Source: Priapulus caudatus
Lineage: Eukaryota > Priapulida > Priapulimorpha > Priapulimorphida > Priapulidae
Assembly (NCBI RefSeq): GCF_000485595.1
Contig: NW_014577068.1
Span: 269,151 to 312,505 of the forward strand
Direction of reading: 5' to 3'
Length of the DNA: 43,355 nt
The position numbers and the translations under genes are program-made. A model generated the notes under the pieces. The model was given only the letters and a program-made list of their open reading frames with translations, did no database searches and was not told where the DNA came from. Below, one piece after another: positions 22,541 through 42,656 of this stretch. Numbering within the stretch: position 1 is the first letter of the stretch; every line of letters begins with the position of its first letter.

Positions 22541-24251
22541 CATGAACTATGATCACTGTTGCTCATGAGGAGGCCGACTATGGTTGGCCATCGTGCTCAG
22601 AAATAATTACTTTTACCGCGGTAGAAATAATTTAGCCGCGGTAAAAAATAATTAATAATTAAGATATAACTAATAATTAATAGAGGCAGTCCCGAGAGAG
22701 GCCGAATTTAAGTGCTGAATGCACGAAGGATTAAATACGAGACGTACGAGCTAAGACAGCTCTGTAAATATGCACGAAATGGGTTCTTATTGCGTCACTC
22801 GGTACATGGAAGTCACAGCGGTTGATAGCTTTCCGTCTATCCACAGCATAGCAAAACTACGAATTCAAAATTTTAGTTAACAAGAAAATTGGCTGTGGAT
22901 CTGTGTTTATGATGACACTTACTTGATATGTTACGTATCACGCATCGCCTTGTTTAAATACCACCTGAGCGAGTAAGGATTAAATTATTGCCCTAACCTA
23001 TAAACTAGACAACTAGCTCGTAATACTAGAGCTTATTAACAATTTTTATTAGTTGGACAGTCTGGCACTAAATTATGGAAATGCTCAGTAGATCAACTGA
23101 AAAGGGGTGCGATTTTATGCAGTCTGGTGGTATCTTGGTTTCCTCTCATACATTTCCTTGCCTTTCCATACCAATACAAGTTTAGTTTTAATAATACAAT
23201 AAAAGTCGACGTTATAAGATTGTTACGGCATCAATTATAATAGCGCGTATGCTAAGTATAACATGTGTAGCATAGTATAGGCACGTGATCGTATAGGCTA
23301 TTACAGGTTCATGTACAGTCAGATACGTGTGCAAAGCACTGAAGCCAAAGGGAACGTTGTCGCTACAGAATACAGTAACCAGATAATTACTACAGTAAAT
23401 CCATTCTTTAATAACTACAAAGCATAATGACAATCATATACAAGACATAGCTAGCCAACACAAGCAGGCACAAGTTACAAGCAAACACAAGTTACAAGCA
23501 ATGCATATCTTACGCCAGTGTAGCGTCCGGCAGCAGCTAGGTAGCAGCTAGGTAGCAGCAGGAGTCGACTCGTGGCGTACCTCGAGAGAGACAGCTAGTG
23601 ACGTTTGTCTGTGTCTGTTCTGTCCAAATCGGCAACTTTATATTCATCTAGAGAAATCACAGCGTGGTCAAGGAAGTTCATTCATCTGCTAAGTGGAGTG
23701 TCGATAAACTAGTGCGTTGACAGGAGTGATGTAGGATGGTGCTGTCGTCTCCGGCATATTCCTATGGATGGATGATCGCGCGTGAAATGTGGGAATCTGC
23801 GGTTGTCCACCAATGTGGTCATTAGTATCGATAGCGAACATATTTTGCATTCCTCGGGTGTGTTTGTCCGCAGTGCTGACCAATGCTGACCCGTGATATG
23901 ATGTCCTTCTTTGTGATGCGAGGCTGCCAGGTCAGATGCGAGCGGTCAGCGCGCTCTAATGATTTTCACTTTGCGCGACGGACGCTGGTTCACCTTAACT
24001 TGTTTGCCTCAGGCCACTTAAACTAAAATGACCTATGTTGCTTGCTATGCAGGCTGCTTACGTTCAATGACTCGTGTAAGCTAACTGCGTTAAAATATCT
24101 ACTTATATTTCGATATAAGTATGTATATTATCCTCAATACTACAGCGTTCTACACCAGCCTGCTGCCGCTGCTGCTGCTATGGATTTGATACCGTGCAAA
24201 AGAAACGGAAATATCTAAACACCATGCATCGAACAACAATACAACCAATCA

Positions 24252-24351
24252 AGTCCATAATAGAAAATTCGAATATATATATATATATAATAGAAATTTC
24301 TAGAATTCTCTAGAATAGAATTCTCTATAATAGAAATTTCTATTATGGACT
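24252..24351. repeat. 100-bp imperfect palindrome
   Basis: Ends AGTCCATAATAGAAA and TTTCTATTATGGACT; the interior is TA repeats and TAGAATTCTCTAGAA-type units. Possibly another foldback element; no target duplication seen. Confidence 0.6.
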
Positions 24352-24654
24352 CTTGATCCATTACAATACTTTCTTGCGTCTCACCCAACCCTCGCCACTG
24401 TGCTTGTACTAGCTGCTACGATGGCACCAATTCTCAATTAACCACTCACTTACAACGGTCAGAATGTTCCGTGCAGGAGAGTTAAGGAATGGTATAGACA
24501 TTAGGAAAACCCGAAAGAATAAAATTCAATACATTCTCCACAAATGTTTTGACATAATGTCAAACATCATGTAACACATAATTAATGCAATCTATGATGG
24601 ATCTTAACGTTGCATTTTTACTGCATTCTGCTTTATCTGCCCCATAATTATTAT

Positions 24655-24751
24655 ATTAAATATATATTATGTTATATTATTATATTATATTATATTATAT
24701 TATATTTATATGTACCATATATATATATATAATATATATAATATATATATA

Positions 24752-24793
<42 letters not shown>

Positions 24794-24875
24794 ATATGTA
24801 TATTTTGATTAGTGTCATTATATTTATATTTAAATTATTATTAATGTTATTATTATTATTATTACTATTACTATT
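24655..24875. repeat. TATAT and ATT microsatellite
   Basis: TTATA, TA and ATT runs in succession. Confidence 0.85.
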
Positions 24876-25454
24876 AATTTTGTCATGGCAGTAGGCTCGT
24901 GAAATTAGCAAGGAGGTGTGGTTGTTAGAAAATCATTTGGACATGCAAGTCTCCTCATGCGAATCCCCACGCTAAGTAACAGTGTGACATATGCATCCGT
25001 GTGCTGGGTACATGCGTGTGTGCGTGTGTGCGTGCGTGCGTGCGTGCGTGCGTGCGTGTGTGTGTGGTGGCACTATAATTCTTCTGCATCTTCTTGGTAT
25101 CTGATTGTTATCACATTTAATTTCTGAATTCTAAATATAAACTGTAGTCATTATCTCTACCAACGGCAAAGCATATTGTGACAGGTGGCCCTACAAGGCA
25201 TATTTTCATTAGGTGTCAGCGTGTTTTAAGAATCTGTGTTTATCCTGATCGCATAGCCTTGCGTTTGCTCGTGGGTGCATAGCGCGCCCTTTGGCTCGCT
25301 ATGTTAATCAATTCTGGTATTCTGTTCCACCAGTTCGTATCACAAGCATTCACGGCTATAGGTAGAAAGATCTGCACACAAGCAGTTACGCCATAATCAC
25401 GCCCATCTAGGTGGATCTACCACACGAGCCGTTCGCGAAATAATCACGGTCAGG

Positions 25455-25645
25455 CTGTATACGCCATATTTTTCGCGTACAGATATTTTCGCGAATTCAC
25501 ACTTGACGGACAATTTCGCGAAGTGTTAATTTCGCGGTAGGTGAATTATGAATTATTCGGTATGAACTATTCGCGTGTTTTTATTTTCGCGGTCGGGTAC
25601 GCGTTCGCGAAATTCGCGAAAATTAAACGACCGCGAAATATACAG
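25455..25645 (+). mobile_element. MITE rich in TTCGCGAA, copy A
   Basis: 191 bp from CTGTATACGCCATATTTTTC to CGCGAAATATACAG. About ten CGCGAA/TTCGCG motifs at irregular spacing. Matches 33598-33784 (inverted) along its full length. Confidence 0.75.
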
Positions 25646-26437
25646 CTTATGCAGTAGATCAATCAACACAACACAAACCCTGTATGACCACACACGCAAT
25701 TAACCAATTTAGCGGCCCAAAAGACATGGTCTTGTCACTGTCGGGTCGTTCGAATGTCGTAAACATCTATAAGCAAGCTTCGAGGCGGCATATTGACATA
25801 GCGATTCTCCACGCTGTGCGTTGGCGCGCGTACGATACCTAGCAATATCGTTATGGAAATCTATGCACGAACGTACGCCATATATATATCGAAGATCACA
25901 GTAATAACGCCAATTGTATTTTATGTAAGTGTTGTAGCGCAACAATTAATTATTAACAATGAACAATTACCAATACATTACAATATATTTATTACAATAA
26001 AATTAAATATAATTGTACGGGGTCATTGCCTCCAAGGCGTGTGGAGCAGCAGAACGCTAGATTTAGTTTTAAATCAAAATGGTTTAATAAATCTCAATAA
26101 CCCTAAAATCCAACAATTTTTTAAGAAGAAATATTTTCCTTTAACCTAATCTTACCCTATTTGAAGGGCTCTACTTGAAACCTCGGCATTATGAATTTTG
26201 TGTGTTGCAAGTTATCTTGTAATCAGGCAACAATCTTTTCACAGTTATGGAGTGACGCTCTGTGCGTTTAGCATTTAGTAGCAATCATGAACGCAAACAT
26301 GACGATGCTACAATGCTACACTAGTGATGTGACAGATGTGTCTATGTCTTAGTAGCTAGATGTGCATCTGTCATTTCGTGCTACTCAGCTCCCAACGAAG
26401 TGTACATACATTGTCGATGCGGTGAGAAAGAAGTAAA
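25646..26437. other. No gene recognised
   Basis: A 98-residue ORF at 25853-26149 shows no family motif. Confidence 0.45.
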
Positions 26438-26849
26438 GATAATGAATATGATGATCATTATGATGAAGGTCAAAGCATGAAAGAAGGAAAGATAATGAAT
26501 ATGTTGATCATTATGATAAAGGTCAAAGCATGAAAAAAAAGATAATGAATATGATAATCATTGTGATGAAGGTCAAAGCATGAAAGAAAGAAAGATAATG
26601 AATATAATGATCATTATGATGAAGGTCAAAGCATGAAAGAAAGAAAGATAATGAATATAATGATCATTATGATGAAAGTCAAAGCATGGAAAAGGTTAAG
26701 ATAATGAATATGATGATCATTGTGATGAAGGTCAAAGCATGAAAGGAAAGATAATGAATATGATGATCATTGTGATGAAGGTCAAAGCATGAAAGGAACG
26801 ATAATGAATATGATGATTATTATGATGAAGGTCAAAGCATGATAGAAGT
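26438..26849 (+). repeat. Minisatellite, eight units of 50-54 bp
   Basis: Each unit starts GATAATGAATATGATGATCA and continues TTATGATGAAGGTCAAAGCATGAAAG with an A/G-rich spacer of variable length. Every unit contains a GATCAT palindrome and an AGGTCA-like half-site. Not coding. Confidence 0.9.
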
Positions 26850-28354
26850 ACAAAAAGAAGAAACAAAGACGATGAAAAAGAAGATGAAGAAGAAGAGGAA
26901 GCAGAAAACGAAGACGAAGAAACCAAATAATGAGCGTGCAAGAGCTATGCAAGCGTCACCTATCACAGACGGAGATAACCGAACAGACGTCTCGCATCCT
27001 TTGTTGAGTCGCACCACGAGTTGCACAATGCGTTGAACGGGGAAGTTATTGCGCCCGGGCAAGTCATTATAGCGATGAGGTCAGCTACTACATGCCCAAT
27101 AATGCTACGGAATGCCCAATAACGTAACATCCACGCGTGTAATTTCCTCGGGATATCGAGCTGCTTTCCAAACCCGATGAAGCAATCGCATGCCATCCGC
27201 CTGAAATCCAGCGATGTGCGTGACTCAACTCGGCTGTGTGTCGCGTTTAGCATAAAGCGGGCTTTATTTGATAGGAGAGTTCATATATATATTGGCTGTT
27301 AGCGATCACAGACTTGACGGCACAATAGTATTATTTTTTGCAAAAAAAAACCCAGCGACATGTTAAGATTTCTTGAGGAATGACGTTGATTACCGCAATA
27401 CGAACAAATCTGTTATGAAATTAAATGAGTTCTTCATAAACACACAAGTATGCTGCAACTGTAACTGTACTGTACTGTTCGTAACTGTGCTGATACAACT
27501 AGTACGCACAACGCACACACGGGCACACGGGCACGCGCGCATGCACGCACGCACACGCGCACACACTGCCAATCGGCCCTGAGACATAACACAGCAGAAT
27601 AATACAAACAAGTGCCGCAGTGCGACAGGGTCATCTGGTGTCTGGTGTTCTGCTGATAAATTCATTTGTGCATAGCAAGACGTCTTATACATAAGTCTTC
27701 TCTATTCTTGTTCGACTTTCGTAGCCAATTCAAACAAATATATCAGCTACACTTTCGCACCCACCTAATCTCTATGCATTGCAGACACATGTGCATTGCA
27801 GGTTGGCAGGCAACAATTATGATTAGAAGCGTGCCAGCCATAGGCTGCCCCGTGTTTTTGCTTACCCACGCGAGTATTCACTGATTCAGCCTTCAGGGTG
27901 CTATAGACAGACTGCTTTAGAAAATAATATGATTTAAGGAGCGTAAACCTTGTTCAACAAACATTTTCCTTTGCAATTCAACTGTGCAACTGTAGCCTCA
28001 CATTCACACAGGTATGGGCTTTAAATATAGAAAAAGCAGTTCAGTCCTTTGCAGGGCGTCAAGTGACAAGTGAATTTCAGATGTGAAAAAAAGGAGGAAA
28101 ATAGGAATTTTGGTGAGAAAATACATGTTAAATAGGAATATTTGTTGCGTTAGATGGCCTCCCAACACCCCTACAGCCATCCCGATCCACCACAAATGGT
28201 TTTATTAATATACATATTTGGAGTTACATCACATGCGAACAATATTTTGAGGTTTTAATGAGAAATGCATGTTAAAATTGATAAGCAGTTTATACATGCA
28301 TAAGCACCCATACATGTAGACTACTCCAAAATAGTATGACGTACATGTATACAT
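26850..28354. other. No gene recognised
   Basis: An A/G-rich tract with GAAGAAGA units follows the minisatellite (26860-26935). A 96-residue minus-strand ORF (27253-26963) looks compositionally protein-like but matches nothing I know. Confidence 0.4.
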
Positions 28355-28648
28355 GGGCGGATCCGGCTTTTTGAAAAAGGGGGGTCCAGTAAGAAATAAA
28401 GGGCACTTTTATAAAAAAAAAGTGCCAAAGGCAGCTTATGCGACGTGTCTAAGGCACGTTGCCACTTAGAGGGGGGAGGGAGTTAGGGGGATCTCCCCCA
28501 AGAAAGCATCTGAGCAGTAATTTTGATGTCTAGAATGCAAGATGGAATTCCAAATTTTTAAGCAGAAAATTATCTTTTATGTGTTTTCCCTTTTTTGGGG
28601 TAAAAAAGGGGGGGTCCGGACACCCTGGACCCCCCCCCTCTGGATACA
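28355..28648. mobile_element. MITE with GGGCGGATCC end, copy 2
   Basis: Same family as 1575-1894, same orientation, with the right end decayed (CTCTGGATACA). A further fragment of the same body (GGGGGTCCTCCCCTAGGAAA...TGCATTCTGAGA) lies at about 28740-28812. Confidence 0.6.
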
Positions 28649-28830
28649 CATACCACATCCAAATGAGAAACAACTTTACTGAAATAAAATCTGTGATAGT
28701 AAAGAGTATATTACATTAATTTAAAGTAAGGAGTGGTGGTCTGGGGGTCCTCCCCTAGGAAATTTTTGAAAATTCGGTCCCCTGAAATGTAAATTCCTGC
28801 ATTCTGAGAAAGATACATACAATTCTGGAT

Positions 28831-29011
28831 TCAGAAAAATGAAAAGCCCTCAAAAATAGGAAAAAATAGAAATTTGTCCAGAAAATAGGAGAAAATAGGA
28901 ATTGCCCAGAAAATAGGAAAAAATAGGAATTTGTCCAGAAAATAGGAGAAAATAGGAATTGCCCAGAAAATAGGAAAAAATAGGAAAAAATAGGAACTTG
29001 ACAGGGCGCCT
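28831..29011. repeat. Tandem repeat of AAAATAGGAA units
   Basis: Alternating AAAATAGGAATTTGTCCAG and AAAATAGGAATTGCCCAG modules; higher-order period about 67 bp. Confidence 0.8.
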
Positions 29012-29885
29012 TTGTTAACCGTCAACAAATCAATGTTTAACCCTCCTCTTGAGAGTCAAAAGGTTATCCGACACTTACTCTTCGCATGTCAGCAGAAAGT
29101 ACATTTCATGGTCCTTTCAATAAAGCCATAAAAATGGTAGGTCACCGCTGAAACAAAAAGGTTTTTCAATCGCTCCGTCAGACCATGTCCTAAAAAAATT
29201 TCTAAAATCTGCCCTATGCCCCATTTACCTGTGACTTCCAATTTCGGCACAGTGACGGCTTTCCCTACCATGATGCTATACACCGACTATCACGAGCTTA
29301 GGTCAAGCCGTTTAGATTTGTGCCGCAATTCTGCATTTCCTCCCTATACCTTAAGTTAAGGAGGAAATGTTCCCCCTTCTTTTACACCTTTTGATCTTTG
29401 ACCTTTGACCTTTAACCCCAGCCTCGACATCCCAACTCGTTTTCGGATTACCCCCACACGTCCTGAATATCGTGACCGTACGTCGAGCGGTTAAGATTTG
29501 TGCCCAACTGTTGACGCACGGACGCACGGACGCACGGACGGACGCACGCTCATGCGATTCTACAAGCTGCATCCGACTATGTCAGATAAGCTAAAAAGTC
29601 ATCAAACTTTCATTTCCTCGCTACAATGGCAGCTACACAGGCGCGTCAAAGAGCAATTGCAAGTACCACCAATAGCCAGAATTGCATCTTTTTAGAAGAA
29701 TCATCAAATAGCTTTTACCATGTGTGAAAGTTAAAACACATAAAGCAACATCGTACGCGCACTTCAGTTAGACCGCGCCCGGATAACAGTGCATATATAT
29801 GATGTATATTGCCCTTGGCCGATGGCAGTGTTGATCAATTTTCTTCGCAACTCATTAGATTATCTCTATTAGTTTTGCATGCACC
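29012..29885. other. No gene recognised; possible dispersed repeat end
   Basis: Carries GGACGCAC tandem units (about 29512-29550) and the DR1-like motif. Could be part of an unrecognised repeat family. Confidence 0.4.
29399..29411 (-). promoter_or_regulatory. DR1-like nuclear-receptor motif (unproven)
   Basis: TGACCT T TGACCT is a perfect direct repeat of the AGGTCA half-site with one-base spacing, read on the minus strand. No gene is seen nearby, so function is open. Confidence 0.25.
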
Positions 29886-30273
29886 CAAGAGCGTCAACAG
29901 GTAGGGCCACTTTCAAAAGTAGGGGGACATCATATCATTTGTCCCCCTCACTTTTTTGGGATCAGAACCCTTGAAAACAACTTGAATAGGTGTATGCTTT
30001 AAAAGAATGAATGAGAATGGTTGGAAAATGCCTCAGATCACACCAAAGAGCATCTAAAGTAAATTTTTGTATTTTCTGTATAAACTACTGTCTAATTTTG
30101 CAGCATCATAAACATACTCTACAATGCATTAAAACGCCTGTTTTTAATACCCAAAAATAAAAAGTCATTACCGTGGCAGGGGCAAGCCCCCCTCCCACAC
30201 CCTCCCCCGCTCCTTTGCTCTGTTCCCTCAAAATGTCCCCCCCCACACGTTTGACAAGCTGTTGACGCCCTTG
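29886..30273. mobile_element. hAT-like MITE, CAAGRGCGTCAACAG ends
   Basis: 15-bp terminal inverted repeats CAAGAGCGTCAACAG and (inverted) CAAGGGCGTCAACAG. Flanks CATGCACC and CATGCGCC match at 7 of 8 positions, consistent with an 8-bp hAT-type duplication. Subterminal GGGGGACAT blocks are also inverted. Confidence 0.65.
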
Positions 30274-30281
30274 CATGCGCC

Positions 30282-30883
30282 CGTAGTTATTTGAAAACGA
30301 GGCGAAATTCTCGTACCATGTGTATAGTTTCATCTCTGTGAAATGCTGATCTACTAAAATGTTTACAATTGCCACTCTGACGAAACGTGTCACTTGTTTT
30401 TTCTAAACCCATTTATTGAAGTTTTCAACAGTCATTGTAGATTTCTCACGTACTTATAAAAAAAGCTTTCTGTCATGTTCCTGATGGTATGACTCTCACG
30501 GGTATATACATTTGATTTGTATTTTTACTGACCTGCAGGATTATAAATGGCACATGCCTCGAAAAACTCTGTTTGGACAATGTCGGTTCTGTTTGTATGG
30601 TATCAGCTGTCATGACCATTGATTTACCTGCTAAGCGATCTGGGAATACAATATTGCCAGCCTCGCTTCAGAAAAGACCAGAAAAATAGAGGAATGAAAA
30701 ATCATGGTCGAGGGCCTCGAAAATTAATATCATAAAATTAGATTTCTGCTAGAAGTTTTTCAGGTTCCATCGTCAATTGGAAAACGCCACAACTGACACA
30801 AAACTAGGCACATACTTGTGCTCACTCCTAGTTTGGGACCCCGGTAAATATAGTTTGCATATGTGCTAAACTACGAGTGGGCC
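30282..30883. other. No gene recognised
   Basis: Unique AT-rich DNA between two MITEs. Confidence 0.5.
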
Positions 30884-30892
30884 CATACTTGC

Positions 30893-31126
30893 GCTGATAG
30901 GGTCTATGTCCCCCAGGGTACTGCCGGAACTACCCTGGTACTAAATACTACTATCTAATATGCCGGACCGTACCTCGTCTACTCCACTAATGAGTCTAGG
31001 GAGTCGTCTACGCCTATACTCCCTAACCCTATCAGCTAGATAGTTACCAGGGTATACGTTCCGGTATACCGGACCGTACCCAGGGTACGTTCCGGCAGTA
31101 CCCTGGGGGACATAGACCCTATGAGC
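30893..31126 (+). mobile_element. Telomere-motif MITE, copy 4, complete with 9-bp target duplication
   Basis: 234-bp element with long inverted ends, GCTGATAGGGTCTATGTCCC and ...GGGGGACATAGACCCTATGAGC. CATACTTGC abuts both ends (30884-30892, 31127-31135). This copy has only a single CCCTAACCCTA, so the telomeric run varies between copies. Long terminal inverted repeats with 9-bp duplication suggest a Mutator- or Merlin-like origin. Confidence 0.85.
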
Positions 31127-31135
31127 CATACTTGC

Positions 31136-31454
31136 CTGGTCAGTATCTACATGGGATGGTTAAAATCAGAATTAGGGATGTAGGACTGAGTTTAAGATGG
31201 GAGTCTTAGAACAACTACTAATCAACCCAACTATACAGCCACGTAACAGTACTACTGGCTTTTTCCATAAATATTCTCCATGATGATTAAAAGGTTTCCC
31301 ACATTTATAAGGCCACGGCTCACTGCACAGTGCACACGTACGTGGAGAATAAAAACGCTCTGACAGTTTATATACAATGATACATTATATATATGGAGAA
31401 ATACGCACGTACAGAGGTGGCACCTGGTGTTAGCCATCGAATAAGACCGATAAT
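31136..31454. other. No gene recognised
   Basis: Unique DNA between two MITEs; short ORFs only. Confidence 0.5.
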
Positions 31455-31457
31455 TAA

Positions 31458-31989
31458 AGTCGCGTTCACACGGTCATGATTTGGCTCGAGCCAAATGGGC
31501 TAGATTTGGCTCGGGCCGGTTTGAGTCGGCGCGTTCACACGTACGCAAGTGAATACTGTCTGTCAAATTAAAATTAAAATTAAAATAAATTTTATTGCAC
31601 AAATATCTCACAGATAAATTGGCAGTATGTCGCGAGATGGCGTTGTTTACTATTTAGAGTGTTTACTTACGTTCCGAGTTTAATTATCAATCTTTAAAAC
31701 GTGCATCCTAATCAAATTTTTCGAATTTTTATACTGTTTTGGAACTTTTATACTGTTTTGGAATTTTTATACTGTTATAAAGTTATACTTTTTATACTGT
31801 TTCAACCGATTCTACCTCTCTACCGCTCGCCGAAAGCTGGTGCTAACATTTGGCTCGGGCCTGGTCCGACGTTTTCGATGGGGCCAAATCTGGCTCGGGC
31901 CAAAAACGTCCGTGTGAACGCTCGGCTCGAGCCAAATCTGGCACAGGCCTAATTAGGCTCGGGCCAAAAACGTCCGTGTGAACGCGTCT
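31458..31989. mobile_element. PIF/Harbinger-like MITE with TAA target duplication
   Basis: 532 bp, ends AGTCGCGTTCACACGG and CCGTGTGAACGCGTCT, flanked by TAA on both sides (31455-31457, 31990-31992). The arms carry several TTTGGCTCGGGCC/GGCTCGAGCC palindromic units. No transposase. Confidence 0.65.
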
Positions 31990-32364
31990 TAAAAATCAAT
32001 TAAAATTTCGAAAAAAATCCTTGCGTGTATCCTTCAAGGATGCAATTCCTACACAAATAAATTAGCAAGAAAGATTGTTTGACATTTGTACAACTTTAAT
32101 TTGCCAACTAAACCCATAATCAGAATTTTAAACTACAAGATATGAACCGCAGAACATATAATATATTCTAATACCCATTCACGCATTCATGCAATATATC
32201 TGGCTATTCGTGGTATACATGAAACCAAAGCACAGTAACAAAATTAATATGATACAGTCGGTTCCTTCCCATGATCACAACATACAACATAAAGCATTTA
32301 TACAGACTGTGATTATTTACTGTACAAGTGTTAAAACCTACACAATCTGGATGTTATGTTTGGA
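31990..32364 (-). other. SRP54 3' UTR and downstream flank
   Basis: AT-rich sequence after the SRP54 stop. No canonical AATAAA is seen on the minus strand close to the stop; an ATTAAA variant lies at 32095-32100, which would give a 3' UTR of about 280 nt. Weak evidence. Confidence 0.35.
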
Positions 32365-41681
<9,317 letters not shown>

Positions 41682-41689
41682 CTGAAAAA

Positions 41690-42131
41690 CAAAAAATGAA
41701 AACTGTATACAGGGTTCTCCCCAGAAATTTCAGTAGGCTTGCTGTGTATATTCTATATCTATGTTCTGAGTGCACTCTAGACTGGCTTGCAACCGACATC
41801 TCCACTCACGAGGCACACACATTGCTACGGTACATTTGCAGTCTAGATACAATAATGTAAACCAACAAGAGTAGGGTTACAACGCGAGCCTATTCTTTTC
41901 TTTGGAGGAGCCCCTAAGAGATTCACTCAGGGCGGTTTTATGGTGCGTTTTTCGAGACTAGAACTTTCAAACTGGGTTTATTATAAACACGAACCTTTCT
42001 CCCAGTGTTCGAAATTCACGTCAGCCCGTCGGCCCACCACCGACAGTTTCGATGCCGGGCCTACAGCTTCTTGATAAAACAGGCCCGCTGATCCTACAGC
42101 TATTTGATCACCGCGCAGGCTGTCTTTATAG
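41690..42131. other. SRP54 upstream region
   Basis: Expected to hold the SRP54 promoter and a non-coding first exon; no clear core promoter element is identified. Confidence 0.4.
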
Positions 42132-42656
42132 TGCAAACGTATATTTTAGTTTGTTTCAGTACACTGTGGTGGCAGCTCGCGCAATTTCGCCGGTTTTAAG
42201 AATACGAAAGCTTCCGATCGGCGCAATATTATATTAAGATTGCCGCCGCACGTTTAAGCCTGCGATCGGTTGCTTGGCTCCGTAAGAATGCGCAGCGCAA
42301 TCTTATATAAGATTATGCGCGAGATCGGAAGATTGCGCGTAACTATAAGTTATGCGTTAAACGGGATAAACATAATATAATGTGAATAGGTGAGTGTATG
42401 TAAATTGTGCCATTTTCGCGCACATTTTTATTTATATCCCGGCTGCTACGCACATAGCCAAATCACTTCTATGTAGCCCACATATCGACACACAGGCACG
42501 ACCAATCACGAACGCGCGTAACTGCAAAACAGGTCTTAATCCGACGGCTACTATCGTAAATATATTATACCTAGACTAAAACTATCAATATTGTTAGTCT
42601 AGGGCTGTAGCTAGCGGAGGGAGGGGGCAGTTGCCGCTGACACACGTATATATACA
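42132..42656 (+). repeat. Dispersed ~520-bp repeat, copy 2, upstream of SRP54
   Basis: Second copy of 36530-37047. Differences are mostly one-base insertions and deletions (for example GCCGCCGCACGTTT against GCCGCGCAGTT), plus substitutions that weaken the first stem. It ends near the shared TATATA run. Confidence 0.8.

Larger units (their letters stand above)
22560..25454. other. No gene recognised outside the marked repeats
   Basis: Unique AT-rich DNA. AGCAGCTAGGT is repeated near 23530-23556; a short inverted CCGCGGTAAA/TTTACCGCGG motif lies at 22611-22646. Confidence 0.5.

Noticed and set aside
29399-29411. DR1 nuclear-receptor site as a real enhancer
   Set aside because: A 13-base match with no neighbouring gene is too weak; kept only as a low-confidence site.
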